Assembly: GCA_038325765.1 (NCBI GenBank)
Contig: JBBQJI010000037.1
Span: forward strand, 1 to 64,000
DNA: 64,000 bases
Direction: 5' to 3'
DNA from: Xiheibacterium sp038325765
Lineage (GTDB): Bacteria; Myxococcota_A; Polyangia; Nannocystales; Nannocystaceae
Shown here one piece after another: positions 18,614 through 27,362 of the stretch. Under the pieces are notes generated by a model that saw nothing but the letters and a program-made list of their open reading frames with translations, was not told where the DNA came from and did no database searches. The stretch's first letter is position 1, and each line of letters starts with the position of its first letter. A program made the position numbers and the translations under genes.

Positions 18614-19948
18614 TCAGCGCGCCGCGGCGACCGCCGCCATCGCCCCGTCGGCGGCCTCGAGGGTCTGGGCGATGATCGCGTCGTCGTGGGCGATCGACAT
18701 GAAGCCGGCCTCGAACTGCGAGGGCGCCAGGTAGACGCCGCGCGCGAGCATCTCGCGGAAGAAGGCGCCGAACATCGCGGTGTCGCTGCGCTTGGCGTCG
18801 TCGTAGTTCCAGACCTCGCCGGTCTGGAAGAAGCCGGTGAACATCGAGCCGACGCGGGTGCCAAAGTGCGGCAGGCCGTGGGCGCGTGCGCGATCGGCCA
18901 GGCCGTCGCACAGGATCGCGGCCCGCCGCTCGAGCTCGGCGTAGGGCGGATCGCGGTCGAGCAGCTTCAGCGTGGTGAGCCCGGCGGCGACCGCCACCGG
19001 ATTCCCGCTGAGCGTGCCAGCCTGGTAGACCGGCCCCAGCGGCGCCACGCACTGCATGATGTCGCGCCGTCCACCATAGGCGCCCACGGGCATGCCGCCG
19101 CCGATGATCTTGCCGAGCGTGGTCATGTCGGGGGTCACGCCGTAGCGCTCCTGGGCGCCGCCGCGGGCCAACCGGAAGCCCGTCATCACCTCGTCGAACA
19201 CGAGCACGATGCCGGCGTGGGCGGTGAGCTCGCGCAGTCGCTCGAGGTAGCCTTCGCGCGGCGGCACACAACCCATGTTGCCGACGACCGGCTCGACGAT
19301 GACGGCGGCGATCTGATCGCCTTCGTGCTCGATGAGTGCGGCGAGGGCGTCGGCGTCGTTCCACGGGACGAGCAGCGTGTCCGAGACGACGTTGGCGGGC
19401 ACGCCCGCCGAGCCGGGGATGCCGAGGGTCGCGGCGCCCGAACCCGCGGCGACCAGCAGCATGTCGGCGTGGCCGTGGTAGGCGCCGTCGGTCTTGACGA
19501 TCTTGTTGCGACCGGTGAAGCCCCGCGCGACCCGCAGCGCGCTCATCGTCGCCTCGGTGCCCGAGTTGCACAGGCGCACCATGCCGCCGCGGAGGCTCGG
19601 GACCATCTCGCAGATGCGCTCCGCGATCTCCACCTCGGCGGCCGTGGGCGCACCGAAGCTCAGGCCGTCGCGGGCGGCGCGAACGACCGCCTCGATCACC
19701 TCGGGATGCGCGTGTCCCAGGATCGCGGGACCCCAGGTGCCCACGTAGTCGATGAGCTGGGCGCCGTCTTCGGTCCACACATGGGCACCGGCGGCGCGGC
19801 ACACAAACGGCGGATCGCAGCCGACCGACTTGTACGCGCGCACCGGCGAGTTGACGCCGCCGGGGATGGTGCGTTGGGCGGCTTCGAACAGCGCGCGGCT
19901 GCGTGGACCGGCTCGACCGTCGCTGGGGGAGGACTTCGGCGAGGACAT
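18614..19948 (-). CDS. hemL: Glutamate-1-semialdehyde 2,1-aminomutase
   Basis: PLP enzyme that converts glutamate-1-semialdehyde to 5-aminolevulinate in the C5 route to haem. The 444 residues are close to the usual 427-435. It has PGGVNSPVRA at the N-terminus, GTWGPAILGHAHP, SFGAPTAAE, NSGTEATMSALRVARG, DGAYHGHAD and FDEVMTGFR. The Schiff-base lysine is Lys280 in TTLGKIIGGGMPVGAYGG, followed by GTLSGNPVA. The start ATG at 19948 agrees with family length; the frame remains open upstream but runs antisense to the next genes. It sits alone between convergent DUF808 and the phosphatase-like gene on the same strand, 68 bp apart. Confidence 0.97.
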   Translation of the reverse strand: MSSPKSSPSDGRAGPRSRALFEAAQRTIPGGVNSPVRAYKSVGCDPPFVCRAAGAHVWTEDGAQLIDYVGTWGPAILGHAHPEVIEAVVRAARDGLSFGAPTAAEVEIAERICEMVPSLRGGMVRLCNSGTEATMSALRVARGFTGRNKIVKTDGAYHGHADMLLVAAGSGAATLGIPGSAGVPANVVSDTLLVPWNDADALAALIEHEGDQIAAVIVEPVVGNMGCVPPREGYLERLRELTAHAGIVLVFDEVMTGFRLARGGAQERYGVTPDMTTLGKIIGGGMPVGAYGGRRDIMQCVAPLGPVYQAGTLSGNPVAVAAGLTTLKLLDRDPPYAELERRAAILCDGLADRARAHGLPHFGTRVGSMFTGFFQTGEVWNYDDAKRSDTAMFGAFFREMLARGVYLAPSQFEAGFMSIAHDDAIIAQTLEAADGAMAAVAAAR

Positions 19949-20016
19949 GCGCGACAGAGTACGCCAACTGCAGCCAGGCGCGACGCGATCGGGCGGCGAG
20001 GCGGCGGCGGTGCGGA

Positions 20017-21018
20017 TCAGCCGGCGAAGCCCAGCGCCGCGATCGCGTCGACGAGCGCGCCGTGGATCGCAGGATGCGCGCACAGGATCCCGTAGTTGCG
20101 GCCCAGCGTCGGCGGCGACGAGAAGTCGAGCGCGGCGCCGCGGAGATCGGTCACGTGCATGCCGGCGCGCGTGGCGATGGCGACGCCCGACGCGTGATCC
20201 CAGACCAGCTCGACCCGCCCCGGCGTGGTCGGCACCCGCAGATACACGTGGGCCTGACCGCGCGCGACCAGGGCGTACTTGGCCTGCGAGTCGCAGCGCA
20301 CCGTGCGGCTTGGCCGGCCGAGATGGCGGAGCAGGGATTCGACGTGGTCGCCGCGCGTGTGACCCGACTCGACCGAGATCGTGACGACGATCGGGCCGTC
20401 GATCCGCGCCGACGCCGTCGCCGGCGGGAGAATTGCCGCGTCGTCGCTGTCGACGGCGTACTCGTGCACCGGCCCCTCGGGCTCGACGAGATAGACCGAA
20501 CCATCGGGATCGGCGGCGCCCAGGCCACGGCTGTGATCGCGCGGCAGGTTGGGGCAGCCCAGCAGACCGAGCACGGGCCGCGCGCCCTCGACGCGGGCGA
20601 GACACACCGCGTACTGCTCGCGCCGCACGAAGCCCTTGGTGCCGTCGATGGGATCGAGGGTCCAGTAGTGGCCGCCTTCCACGGGATCGGGGCGCATGGC
20701 ACCGGCGTCGATCGCCGCGAGCACCGAGGCGCGGTCGGCCTGCGGCCACGCCACGCGCGCAGCGGCGACGACGGCGTCGGCCAAGGCAACATCGGCGCGC
20801 AACATCTTGGCCGACTCTTCGCCGATGATCACCGGCTCTGTCAGGTGCTGACGCAGGTGGTGGACGATGACCGCCTGCGACGCGAAATCGGCGACGGTGA
20901 CGGGCGAGTCGTCGGCCTTGGTGACGCCGTCGATGGTGCCGGACGCGACGGCGCGGCACACCCGGCAGGCGGCACGCAGGGCGTCGAGGGCGACCTGGGA
21001 CTCGAAGCCGAGGCGCAT
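20017..21018 (-). CDS. 3'(2'),5'-bisphosphate nucleotidase-like phosphatase (inositol phosphatase family)
   Basis: 333 residues from the ATG at 21018. Lithium-sensitive phosphatase superfamily: ADDSPVTVADFASQAVI (first metal ligand region), IIGEES, DPIDGTKGF (metal-binding DP-(I/L)-DGT, about residue 125) and WDHASGVAIATRAG near the C-terminus. The spacing and the TKGF variant fit the CysQ/HAL2 branch, which removes the 3'-phosphate of PAP, better than true inositol phosphatases (usually TTNF, as in the gene at 41126). Role inferred: recycling of PAP after sulfate assimilation or sulfation. It lies 68 bp upstream of hemL on the same strand. Three 12-bp repeats precede its start. Confidence 0.85.
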   Translation of the reverse strand: MRLGFESQVALDALRAACRVCRAVASGTIDGVTKADDSPVTVADFASQAVIVHHLRQHLTEPVIIGEESAKMLRADVALADAVVAAARVAWPQADRASVLAAIDAGAMRPDPVEGGHYWTLDPIDGTKGFVRREQYAVCLARVEGARPVLGLLGCPNLPRDHSRGLGAADPDGSVYLVEPEGPVHEYAVDSDDAAILPPATASARIDGPIVVTISVESGHTRGDHVESLLRHLGRPSRTVRCDSQAKYALVARGQAHVYLRVPTTPGRVELVWDHASGVAIATRAGMHVTDLRGAALDFSSPPTLGRNYGILCAHPAIHGALVDAIAALGFAG

Positions 21019-21061
21019 GCGCGGCGAGGCTAGCAGATCGCGACCGCCGCCCGGCCCGCCT

Positions 21062-21097
21062 CCCGAACCGCCGCCCGAACCGCCGCCCGAACCGCGG
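21062..21097. repeat. Three tandem 12-bp units in a divergent promoter region
   Basis: The unit CCCGAACCGCCG is repeated three times (last copy ends CGCGG), between the phosphatase start at 21018 and the divergent lipoprotein start at 21119. Confidence 0.75.
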
Positions 21098-21118
21098 GGC
21101 CGTGCTAACGTGGCGGCA

Positions 21119-21673
21119 ATGCGGCCGTGGCCTATGTGGCGTAGATCCGTGCTCCTCGCGATGCTCGCGGCCTGTGGCGGCGACGACGAGTCCCCGGGCA
21201 CGACCGAGAGCGGATCGACGTCGAGCAGTTCGGGCTCGAGCAGCTCCAGCGAGACCGCGGCCGCCGACGAGAGCTCGACCGGCGGGATCCCCGAAGCCTG
21301 CCCGGACGTCGCGCTGCAGACGGGCATCGTCGGCCAGACCGATCTTCGCACCTGCGACATCCTGGCCGGCTGCGTGATGCCGGAGGTCGGCGTGCCGCTG
21401 GCGGTCTACGCCACCAACCCGCAGGTGGGCGGCAGCTCGACCGGGCCCGGCGCCCTCGACCCCGAGGCGACGCCGATCGAGTCGATCATGAGCGGGGTGG
21501 TCGGGCGCTTCGCCTTCCAGCTGCCCAGCGGCACCTACTTCGTGTGCGCGACGAGCGACGACGGCGTACTGTGCTCGGCCGGGATCACGTTGAGCGAGGA
21601 TGATCCCGTGGTGTTCGCCTCGTACGAGGGCGGCACGCAGTTTCAATGGTCGAGCGTGTCCTGCGGTCTGTGA
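21119..21673 (+). CDS. Lipoprotein with Ser-rich linker
   Basis: 184 residues from the ATG at 21119. Signal WRRSVLLAMLAAC ends in lipobox LAAC, then GGDDESP and a Ser/Thr/Glu linker to about residue 55. The globular remainder has Cys residues at ACPDV, RTCDI, AGCVM, FVCAT, VLCSA and VSCGL, six in total, which suggests three disulfides. A central VGRFAFQLPSGTYFVCA resembles the strand pair of carboxypeptidase-regulatory-like or DUF2141-like beta-sandwiches. Likely surface-exposed; function unknown. Divergent from the phosphatase gene over 100 bp containing the 12-bp repeats. Confidence 0.8.
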   Translation: MRPWPMWRRSVLLAMLAACGGDDESPGTTESGSTSSSSGSSSSSETAAADESSTGGIPEACPDVALQTGIVGQTDLRTCDILAGCVMPEVGVPLAVYATNPQVGGSSTGPGALDPEATPIESIMSGVVGRFAFQLPSGTYFVCATSDDGVLCSAGITLSEDDPVVFASYEGGTQFQWSSVSCGL

Positions 21674-21778
21674 CGCGCGGGCGCGACGCCGCACCAACAG
21701 GTGTGACGCCGCGCCGTGGTGATGCACATGGGTGAGCGACGGCTCAGGCGGGGTCGTCGGCCGTGGTGCCGCGCTCGT

Positions 21779-21973
21779 CACCCTTGCCGTGACCCGGTCG
21801 CCCAGGAACATGCCTGGGCCGCGCTCCTCGAACAGGTCGCCGAGTACGTCGCGCTGCCGAGCGTCGAGCACGGTGTGGACGGCGACGATCGTGTCGGCCG
21901 ACAGCGGGCCCTTGCCGGCCTCGGGGTGCATGGCGTCGCGCCAGCCCGCGAGGTCGTCGGGTGATGTTGCGGA
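21779..21973 (-). pseudogene. Possible remnant of a CpxP/Spy-like periplasmic protein gene
   Basis: A stretch of about 62 codons reads SPDDLAGWRDAMHPEAGKG, then LSADTIVAVHTVLDARQRDVL and GDLFEERGPGMFLGDR, with protein-like composition. The part LDARQRDVLGDLFEERGP resembles the LTPEQR helix of Spy/CpxP-type metal or stress sensors. Codons beyond both ends degrade into Arg/His/Pro-rich sequence. No signal peptide or convincing start is seen. I treat it as a fragment; the rest of the 455-bp gap (21674-22128) shows nothing I can support. Confidence 0.28.
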
Positions 21974-22128
21974 TGGTTGGGACTTGCACGTAGCCCAGTG
22001 TGGCTGCGTACCGTGGGTGCGCCCGCCCACGTCGTGCAAAGCGCAGGTGAACCGACCGGTTTGGTGTGGAGCTCAGCCCTGGGGCTCGAAGCCCACGTCG
22101 CAGCCGTAGCGCGGCGAGGCGGCGCGCG

Positions 22129-23922
22129 TCAGTCGGGCGCCCGCTCGTGGGCGAGGCCGACGTCCGATCGCGCGTGCAGCCGCTCGCCGGTACGCGCGTC
22201 GAGGACCGCGAGCTCCACGCCATCGTACAGGGCCACGCGCGTGCCGTCGGCGCTCCACGCCACCAGCCCGTCCTCGCCTAGGGGCGAAGTCCATAGCTGG
22301 GCGCGTTGGGCAGCGTCGAACATGCCGAGCATCCATGGTGTCTGCGGCGTGCTCGAGCGCGCGAGCATGGGGCCGGACATGCGCACGGCGACGAGATCGC
22401 CCTGGGGAGCCGCGATCGTGGCGGTCGAATCCCGCCCCCGCAGCGGCAGCGCTGCGATCGTCTCGCGCCCGTGATCGACAGGTGCCGGCGGCCGAACGAT
22501 CTCGCCGTCGACGACGGCACCGTCCTGGCCGCGGAGCGACGTGCCGGCGGCGGTGGTCACGAGCAGGTGCCCGACCTCGGTGAACGACAGGGCGGTGACG
22601 CGCGCGCCGATGTCGAAGCGCGGCGCGATCGCGTCGCCGGATCCGAGGGTCTCGATGAACACGCGAGTGCCTTCGCTCCACGCCAGCGTGGTGCCGCGGC
22701 CGTCGAGAGCCAGCACCGATCCGCGCAGCCGCTGCCGGGTGAGGCGGTCGTGCCCTGGCTGCGCGACGGGGTCGACGAAGAGGGTGTCGACATCGGCGAT
22801 CGCCCGCACTCCGGCGACGAGCGTCACCTGCATCCGGAGCTCGCCCGGCGCCCCCGGCAGCGCCACCGGCTCGAGGACCGCGGGCGGGAAGTGCTCGGCG
22901 TCGCGCGGCACCGCCTGGGCCAGATCCACCCACCAGCCGGTGCCGGTGCCGGTCTCGAGCAGCACGCGATCGTTCTGCGCGTAGTGCAGGCGCGGCATCA
23001 CCTTGTCGTCGAGATCGCCGACGATCACCCGGCGGGTCCCCGTCGCCAGCTCGATGAGCTGCAGCGCGAAGCCGCGGCCCTTCGCGACCCGACGCAGGGC
23101 GGCGATCGTGGTGCCATCGGGCGACAGCGCCATGGCGTTGCGGTTGGGGCTCTGGTCGAGCGCGACCATCCACGGCTCGCCGACGATCGTCAACGCGTCA
23201 CCTTCGATCGTGAGGCCCTGGGCGCGCACCGGCTGGGTCAGGACTGCGGCCAGGGCCACGGGCTGGCCGGGGGTCTCGACCACGCGCAGCTGCCAGGGGA
23301 TGAAGCCGGGCTCGTCGATCTGCGATCGTACGCCACCGCCGGCGTCGTACAAGCGGATGCGGTGATCCTTGCCCAGGGCGAGGATGCGCTCGCCGCCGTC
23401 GAGCACGTGGATCTCGAACTGCGGGTCGGTGGCGGGCAGCTCGAACAGCGCGATCCTCCGGGCCTCGCCGCCGCTTCCGACGACGATCCGCGCGACGCGG
23501 GTGGTGCCGCCGGTGTCGATGGTTGCGACCACGAAACCGTCGTCGCTCCGCGCCAGCGACATCCAGATCGGCTCGCGATCGGGCAGGGCCACGGGCGCGG
23601 CGAACTCGTCGGCCCCGACGACCTGAGAATGCTCGGCCTGCACGTCGGGCCACAGCCGCAGCTCGCCTCGGTCGTCGAGGGTGAGCGCCGCGGTGCCGTG
23701 GGCGTCGAGGACGACCTCCGTCATCGGGTGGCGATGCAGGCGACGCACCAGGGGCTGGGCGACGTCGGCGGCCTTGTCGGCGGAATCGGTGGTCGACGCT
23801 GTCGCGACCGCGGGGCTGTCGGTGGCCTCGCCCTTGCGGGGTCCGACGTTGGGCCCAGAACCCGCGTTCGCACAGGCGCACAGGGCGAGCAGGGTGAGAA
23901 GGGTGAGGCGCGTCGTGGTCAT
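22129..23922 (-). CDS. Lipoprotein with beta-propeller-like repeats
   Basis: 597 residues from the ATG at 23922. The signal sequence TLLTLLALCAC has the lipobox Cys near residue 16, then a Ser/Asp-rich linker. From about residue 50 there are repeated blade-like units with WD40/YncE character: AALTLDDRGELRLWPD, RILALGKDHRIRLYDAGG, NAMALSPDGTTIAALRR, GLVAWSADGTRVALYDG. This suggests a seven-blade propeller facing the periplasm or surface. It lies 25 bp downstream of the di-haem protein gene on the same strand, so the two are very likely one operon, with the propeller as a docking or scaffold partner. Upstream sequence in this frame belongs antisense to the haem protein. Confidence 0.82.
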   Translation of the reverse strand: MTTTRLTLLTLLALCACANAGSGPNVGPRKGEATDSPAVATASTTDSADKAADVAQPLVRRLHRHPMTEVVLDAHGTAALTLDDRGELRLWPDVQAEHSQVVGADEFAAPVALPDREPIWMSLARSDDGFVVATIDTGGTTRVARIVVGSGGEARRIALFELPATDPQFEIHVLDGGERILALGKDHRIRLYDAGGGVRSQIDEPGFIPWQLRVVETPGQPVALAAVLTQPVRAQGLTIEGDALTIVGEPWMVALDQSPNRNAMALSPDGTTIAALRRVAKGRGFALQLIELATGTRRVIVGDLDDKVMPRLHYAQNDRVLLETGTGTGWWVDLAQAVPRDAEHFPPAVLEPVALPGAPGELRMQVTLVAGVRAIADVDTLFVDPVAQPGHDRLTRQRLRGSVLALDGRGTTLAWSEGTRVFIETLGSGDAIAPRFDIGARVTALSFTEVGHLLVTTAAGTSLRGQDGAVVDGEIVRPPAPVDHGRETIAALPLRGRDSTATIAAPQGDLVAVRMSGPMLARSSTPQTPWMLGMFDAAQRAQLWTSPLGEDGLVAWSADGTRVALYDGVELAVLDARTGERLHARSDVGLAHERAPD

Positions 23923-23947
23923 CGGGTAGGCCTTGGGTGGTGCGTGG

Positions 23948-25846
23948 TCACAGCGACTCGAGGTAGACGCGCAGATCGGCGACGTCGCGATCGGCGAGGC
24001 CGCCGAGCTCGGCCATGTCGTGGATGCTGCCGCGGTCGGTGAGCAACGCATGCAGCGTCTCGGCGGATCCGTCGTGGTAGTAGGGCGCGGAGTGGGCCAG
24101 ACCGACCAGCGAGGGGGTGTCCGTCTGCTCGAGGTTGCCGCGCAGCGGATACTGGGCGCCGTCGGTGAGGGTGGCGCCGCTGTGGCAGCTCGCGCAGCCC
24201 AAGGTGGCGTCGGCGAACAGCGCCTTACCGCGGGTGTGGGCGGCGTCGTCGATGATGCGGGGGCCGCGGGGCGCGGGCAGGCTCGCGACATAGGCCTCGA
24301 GCGCCGCGATGTCGGCACGTGACACCAAGCCGGAATCGCCGCCGAGGCGGTCGATGGTGTGGCGCAGGCTGTCGCGCAGGCTCGGGTCCTGGCCATCCCA
24401 CTTGTACGGCGCGGTGCCGACGACGCGGCCGGCGAGCATCGGCGTCTGCAGCACGTGGGCGCCGAGGCGCCACGTCAGGCCATCGGCGCGGCCCTCGGGG
24501 TGGCAGCTCGCGCAGGCCATCGTGCCGCCGTCCGACAGTCGCGCATCGTCGGCGCGACGGAACAGCTCGGCGCCGCGCTCGATCAGTGGGCTCCGCAGCG
24601 ACGGCGCCAGCTCGGGACCCCGCACGGCGAGCTGTTCGCGCTTGCGATCGCTGCGGATGCCGTCGCCTGTGGGTACGCTGACGAGCCGCCGTGACAGCTC
24701 GCAGTGCACGCGCAGCGTGGTGCCGTCGACGACGAGCCCGTCGATCCCGCACGGCTTCGCGCGGCCACCCAGATCCACCGTCCACTGCACCCACGGCGTC
24801 GGCTGCGTGGCATCGGCGACGGCGACGATGCGGTCATCACCATAGCCGGCGACGAACAGGGTGTCGGCGGTCACGTCGTAGCCGATCGCGCGGGGCTGGT
24901 GGACACCGATCGTCGCGGCGTCGTGGTGGGCCGCCGCGCCGCCGGGCTCGGCGATCCACGCCAGCTGGTGGACGATGCGCGGCGTCTCGACAGCGGCACC
25001 GCCGTAGCTGTCTTCATCCTCGGCGCGGGGCTTGTGCACCAACTGCGGGGTCGCGAGCTGGTGGGTGGTGACCGCCCGGCCGTCGCCCAGGTACGCGACG
25101 GCGAAGGCGCTGCGGGCGTAGCGACGACCGGCACCCTGGGGCACGCGGAAGCGGCTGGGCGCCTCGCGGAGCTCGGCGAAGCTGCCACCGAATTCCTCGT
25201 CCTCGACCACCGTCATCTGGTCGCGGGGATCCAAGCCCTGCCACCGTACCGCGTGCGCCGTGCCCACCAGATCGATCACCGCCAGCGATCCACGCGAGAG
25301 AAATCCGACCACGGCCTTTTCGCCGTCGGGGGCGACCGCGACGCCGCGGGGTTCGGCGGCGAGCTCTACCCGCCAGCGCTCGGTGAGATCCGCGGTCGCG
25401 ATGGCGACGAGCGCGTGCTCGGCGACGCTGGTGACCAACAAGGTGCCGCCATCGGGTGTGAGCGCGAGTCCGTATGGTTCGGCGACGGCGGCGGTGTTGC
25501 CCAGCGCGAGCGTGTCGCCGTCGATGATCTCGACGATTCGGTCGCCGCCGCGGTCGGCCGCGAACACCCGGCCGTGACCGTCGTGAACCAACTCGCCCAG
25601 CTCCCCACCGAGCTCGAGCACGGCGATGGGGCCGCCCGCGGAGTCGGTGCGGACGAGCGCGCCGGCGTTGCGCTCGGCGACGAGCGGCCCGCGGGCGGTC
25701 ACGATCACGGTGCCGCCGTGGCTGCCGACGTGGGGGCCGCGCACCGCATGTGTTCGCGCGGTCTCGGCCGGGCCCGGGTCGCCCGCGTGCACGAGCGGTG
25801 CGAGGCCGAGCAGGGTGAGGCTGAGGACCAGGGTCGAGCGCGGCAT
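23948..25846 (-). CDS. Exported di-haem cytochrome c peroxidase/MauG-like protein with propeller N-domain
   Basis: 632 residues. A signal peptide (LVLSLTLLGLAPLVHA) is followed by a propeller-like region of about 370 residues (GYGDDRIVAVADAT, LALTPDGGTLLVTS). The C-terminal part carries two haem c motifs, CASCH at 445-449 and 551-555. Segments around them (LFRRADDARLSDGGTMACASCHPEGRADG; GKALFADATLGCASCHSG; HDGSAETL near the end) are those of the bacterial CcpA/MauG family. Those enzymes reduce H2O2 or oxidise cofactors in the periplasm. The propeller fused in front is less usual but known in myxobacteria. Downstream is a second propeller lipoprotein. Peroxidase activity versus other redox role cannot be told from sequence. 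Confidence 0.88.
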   Translation of the reverse strand: MPRSTLVLSLTLLGLAPLVHAGDPGPAETARTHAVRGPHVGSHGGTVIVTARGPLVAERNAGALVRTDSAGGPIAVLELGGELGELVHDGHGRVFAADRGGDRIVEIIDGDTLALGNTAAVAEPYGLALTPDGGTLLVTSVAEHALVAIATADLTERWRVELAAEPRGVAVAPDGEKAVVGFLSRGSLAVIDLVGTAHAVRWQGLDPRDQMTVVEDEEFGGSFAELREAPSRFRVPQGAGRRYARSAFAVAYLGDGRAVTTHQLATPQLVHKPRAEDEDSYGGAAVETPRIVHQLAWIAEPGGAAAHHDAATIGVHQPRAIGYDVTADTLFVAGYGDDRIVAVADATQPTPWVQWTVDLGGRAKPCGIDGLVVDGTTLRVHCELSRRLVSVPTGDGIRSDRKREQLAVRGPELAPSLRSPLIERGAELFRRADDARLSDGGTMACASCHPEGRADGLTWRLGAHVLQTPMLAGRVVGTAPYKWDGQDPSLRDSLRHTIDRLGGDSGLVSRADIAALEAYVASLPAPRGPRIIDDAAHTRGKALFADATLGCASCHSGATLTDGAQYPLRGNLEQTDTPSLVGLAHSAPYYHDGSAETLHALLTDRGSIHDMAELGGLADRDVADLRVYLESL

Positions 25847-25887
25847 GCGGATGCTACGCGCGTCGGGGCGGCCTCGCTTCCCGCCCG

Positions 25888-25933
25888 CGCGTCATCGCCA
25901 TGGGCTGGGCTGGGCTGGGCTGGGCATGACGCG
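25888..25933. repeat. Five TGGGC repeats flanked by 8-bp inverted repeats
   Basis: A perfect (TGGGC)5 run at 25901-25925 lies between arms CGCGTCAT (25888-25895) and ATGACGCG (25926-25933). It sits in the 177-bp divergent region between the haem protein start at 25846 and phosphofructokinase at 26024. Confidence 0.8.
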
Positions 25934-26023
25934 GGCGCGCGAGGTCTGTACACGCGTGGCATCGCACCCACGTGCGCGGCCGCTCTACTTCGCGCGCCTC
26001 GAGGCGCTGGTAGAATCTTCGCG

Positions 26024-27349
26024 ATGCGCAGGCCCGAGCCCCACGAACTCACGATCCGTACCCTCGGTGCCGCGACGATTCCGTCGCCGCTGGCGCTGTC
26101 GAACGTGGCCGACGACGGGATCGCCGACTACGTGAACGACGGTGCGCGGGTCCTATACGACGTCGAGTTCACTGCCGGCGATCCCGCACCGTCGCCCGTG
26201 GCCTTCGAGAAGGCCGGGCCCCGCGAGCGCATCTTCTTCGAGCCGGCGCGGACCACGGCGGCGATCGTGGCGTGCGGCGGGCTGTGCCCGGGCATCAACA
26301 ACGTCGTGCGGTCGATGGTGCTCCAGCTGCATCACAAGTACGGCGCGCCGCGGGTGCTCGGCATCCGCTACGGGTTCTCCGGGCTCGATCGGTCGTGCAA
26401 CCTCGAGCCCGTGGTGCTCGGGCCCGCCGAAGTTCGGCACATCCACCGCGAAGGTGGCAGCATGCTCGGCTCGTCGCGCGGGGCGCCCACCGTCGAGGCG
26501 ATGGTCGACGAACTCGAGCGGCACGACGTGCAGATCCTCTTCACCATCGGCGGGGATGGCACCTGTCGTGGGGCCCATGCGCTCGCCGGCGAGATCGAGC
26601 GCCGCAAGCTGATGATCTCGATCGTGGCGGTGCCCAAGACCATCGACAACGACATCGCGTACGTGGAGCAGACCTTCGGCTACGACACCGCCGTCGAGAT
26701 CGCGCGGCAGGCGGTCGATGCCGCCCACACCGAGGCCCTGTCGGCGCTCGACGGCGTCGGTATCGTCAAGCTCATGGGTCGCGACGCCGGCTTCATCGCT
26801 GCCGCCGCTTCGCTGGCGAGCCGCGATGTGAACTTCTGCCTCATCCCCGAGGCGCGGTTCGAGCTCGATGGGCCCCAGGGTCTGCTCGCGGCGCTGCAAG
26901 AGCGTCTGGCGAGCCGGCGCCACGCGCTCATCGTCGCCGCCGAAGGTTGCGCCGCCAGCCTCGTCGAAGGCGAGGGCCAGCGCGACGCCTCGGGGAACGT
27001 CCGCTACGCCGCGGGCAAGAACGACTTCGGTCCGCATCTCCGCGACGCCATCATCGCCCACTTCGAGCGCGTGGGCGTGAAGGCGGTCGTGAAGTACATC
27101 GATCCGAGCTATATGATCCGCGGCTGCCCGGCCAACGCCCACGACAGTATCTTCTGCGACGCGCTCGCGCGTCACGCCGTCCACGCCGGGATGGCCGGCA
27201 AGACCGATCTCATCATCGGACGCGCGCACGGCATCTTCACCCACGTGCCGCTGAGCCTGGTCACCGGCGCCCACAAGCGCATCAGCACCGACGGCCCGAC
27301 CTGGCTGGCGGTGACCGAATCGACCGGCCAACCGCGCCTGCACGGCTGA
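26024..27349 (+). CDS. 6-phosphofructokinase, plant-type (long, ATP-dependent signature)
   Basis: 441 residues from the ATG at 26024. Phosphorylates fructose-6-phosphate in glycolysis. The phosphate-donor site is GGDGT (176-180), with Gly at the position that selects ATP (PPi enzymes have Asp there), combined with PKTIDND (204-210). That pair, Gly plus Lys, is the plant/group III-type combination, also known from some bacteria. The C-terminal run KYIDPSYMIRGCPANAHD and AVHAGMAGKTDLIIG also follows plant PFKs. ACGGLCPGINNVVR is the first nucleotide motif. The frame is open for 440 codons upstream, but that sequence is antisense to the haem protein. The stop lies in an 18-bp palindrome shared with the convergent gene. 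Confidence 0.93.
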   Translation: MRRPEPHELTIRTLGAATIPSPLALSNVADDGIADYVNDGARVLYDVEFTAGDPAPSPVAFEKAGPRERIFFEPARTTAAIVACGGLCPGINNVVRSMVLQLHHKYGAPRVLGIRYGFSGLDRSCNLEPVVLGPAEVRHIHREGGSMLGSSRGAPTVEAMVDELERHDVQILFTIGGDGTCRGAHALAGEIERRKLMISIVAVPKTIDNDIAYVEQTFGYDTAVEIARQAVDAAHTEALSALDGVGIVKLMGRDAGFIAAAASLASRDVNFCLIPEARFELDGPQGLLAALQERLASRRHALIVAAEGCAASLVEGEGQRDASGNVRYAAGKNDFGPHLRDAIIAHFERVGVKAVVKYIDPSYMIRGCPANAHDSIFCDALARHAVHAGMAGKTDLIIGRAHGIFTHVPLSLVTGAHKRISTDGPTWLAVTESTGQPRLHG

Positions 27350-27362
27350 CGGATCCGTCAGC
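27345..27362. terminator. Perfect 18-bp palindrome holding both convergent stop codons
   Basis: GCTGACGGATCCGTCAGC is its own reverse complement. The phosphofructokinase TGA (27347-27349) and the TGA of the minus-strand lipoprotein (27358-27360) are placed symmetrically within it. As RNA either transcript could form a hairpin at its end. No T-run follows, so it is at best a compact bidirectional transcription end or mRNA-stabilising site. Confidence 0.5.

Noticed and set aside
18614..22039. One 1141-codon frame containing hemL
   Set aside because: Only the hemL part (to 19948) has conserved motifs. The rest is antisense to the phosphatase and lipoprotein genes, apart from a short possible remnant near 21.8 kb.
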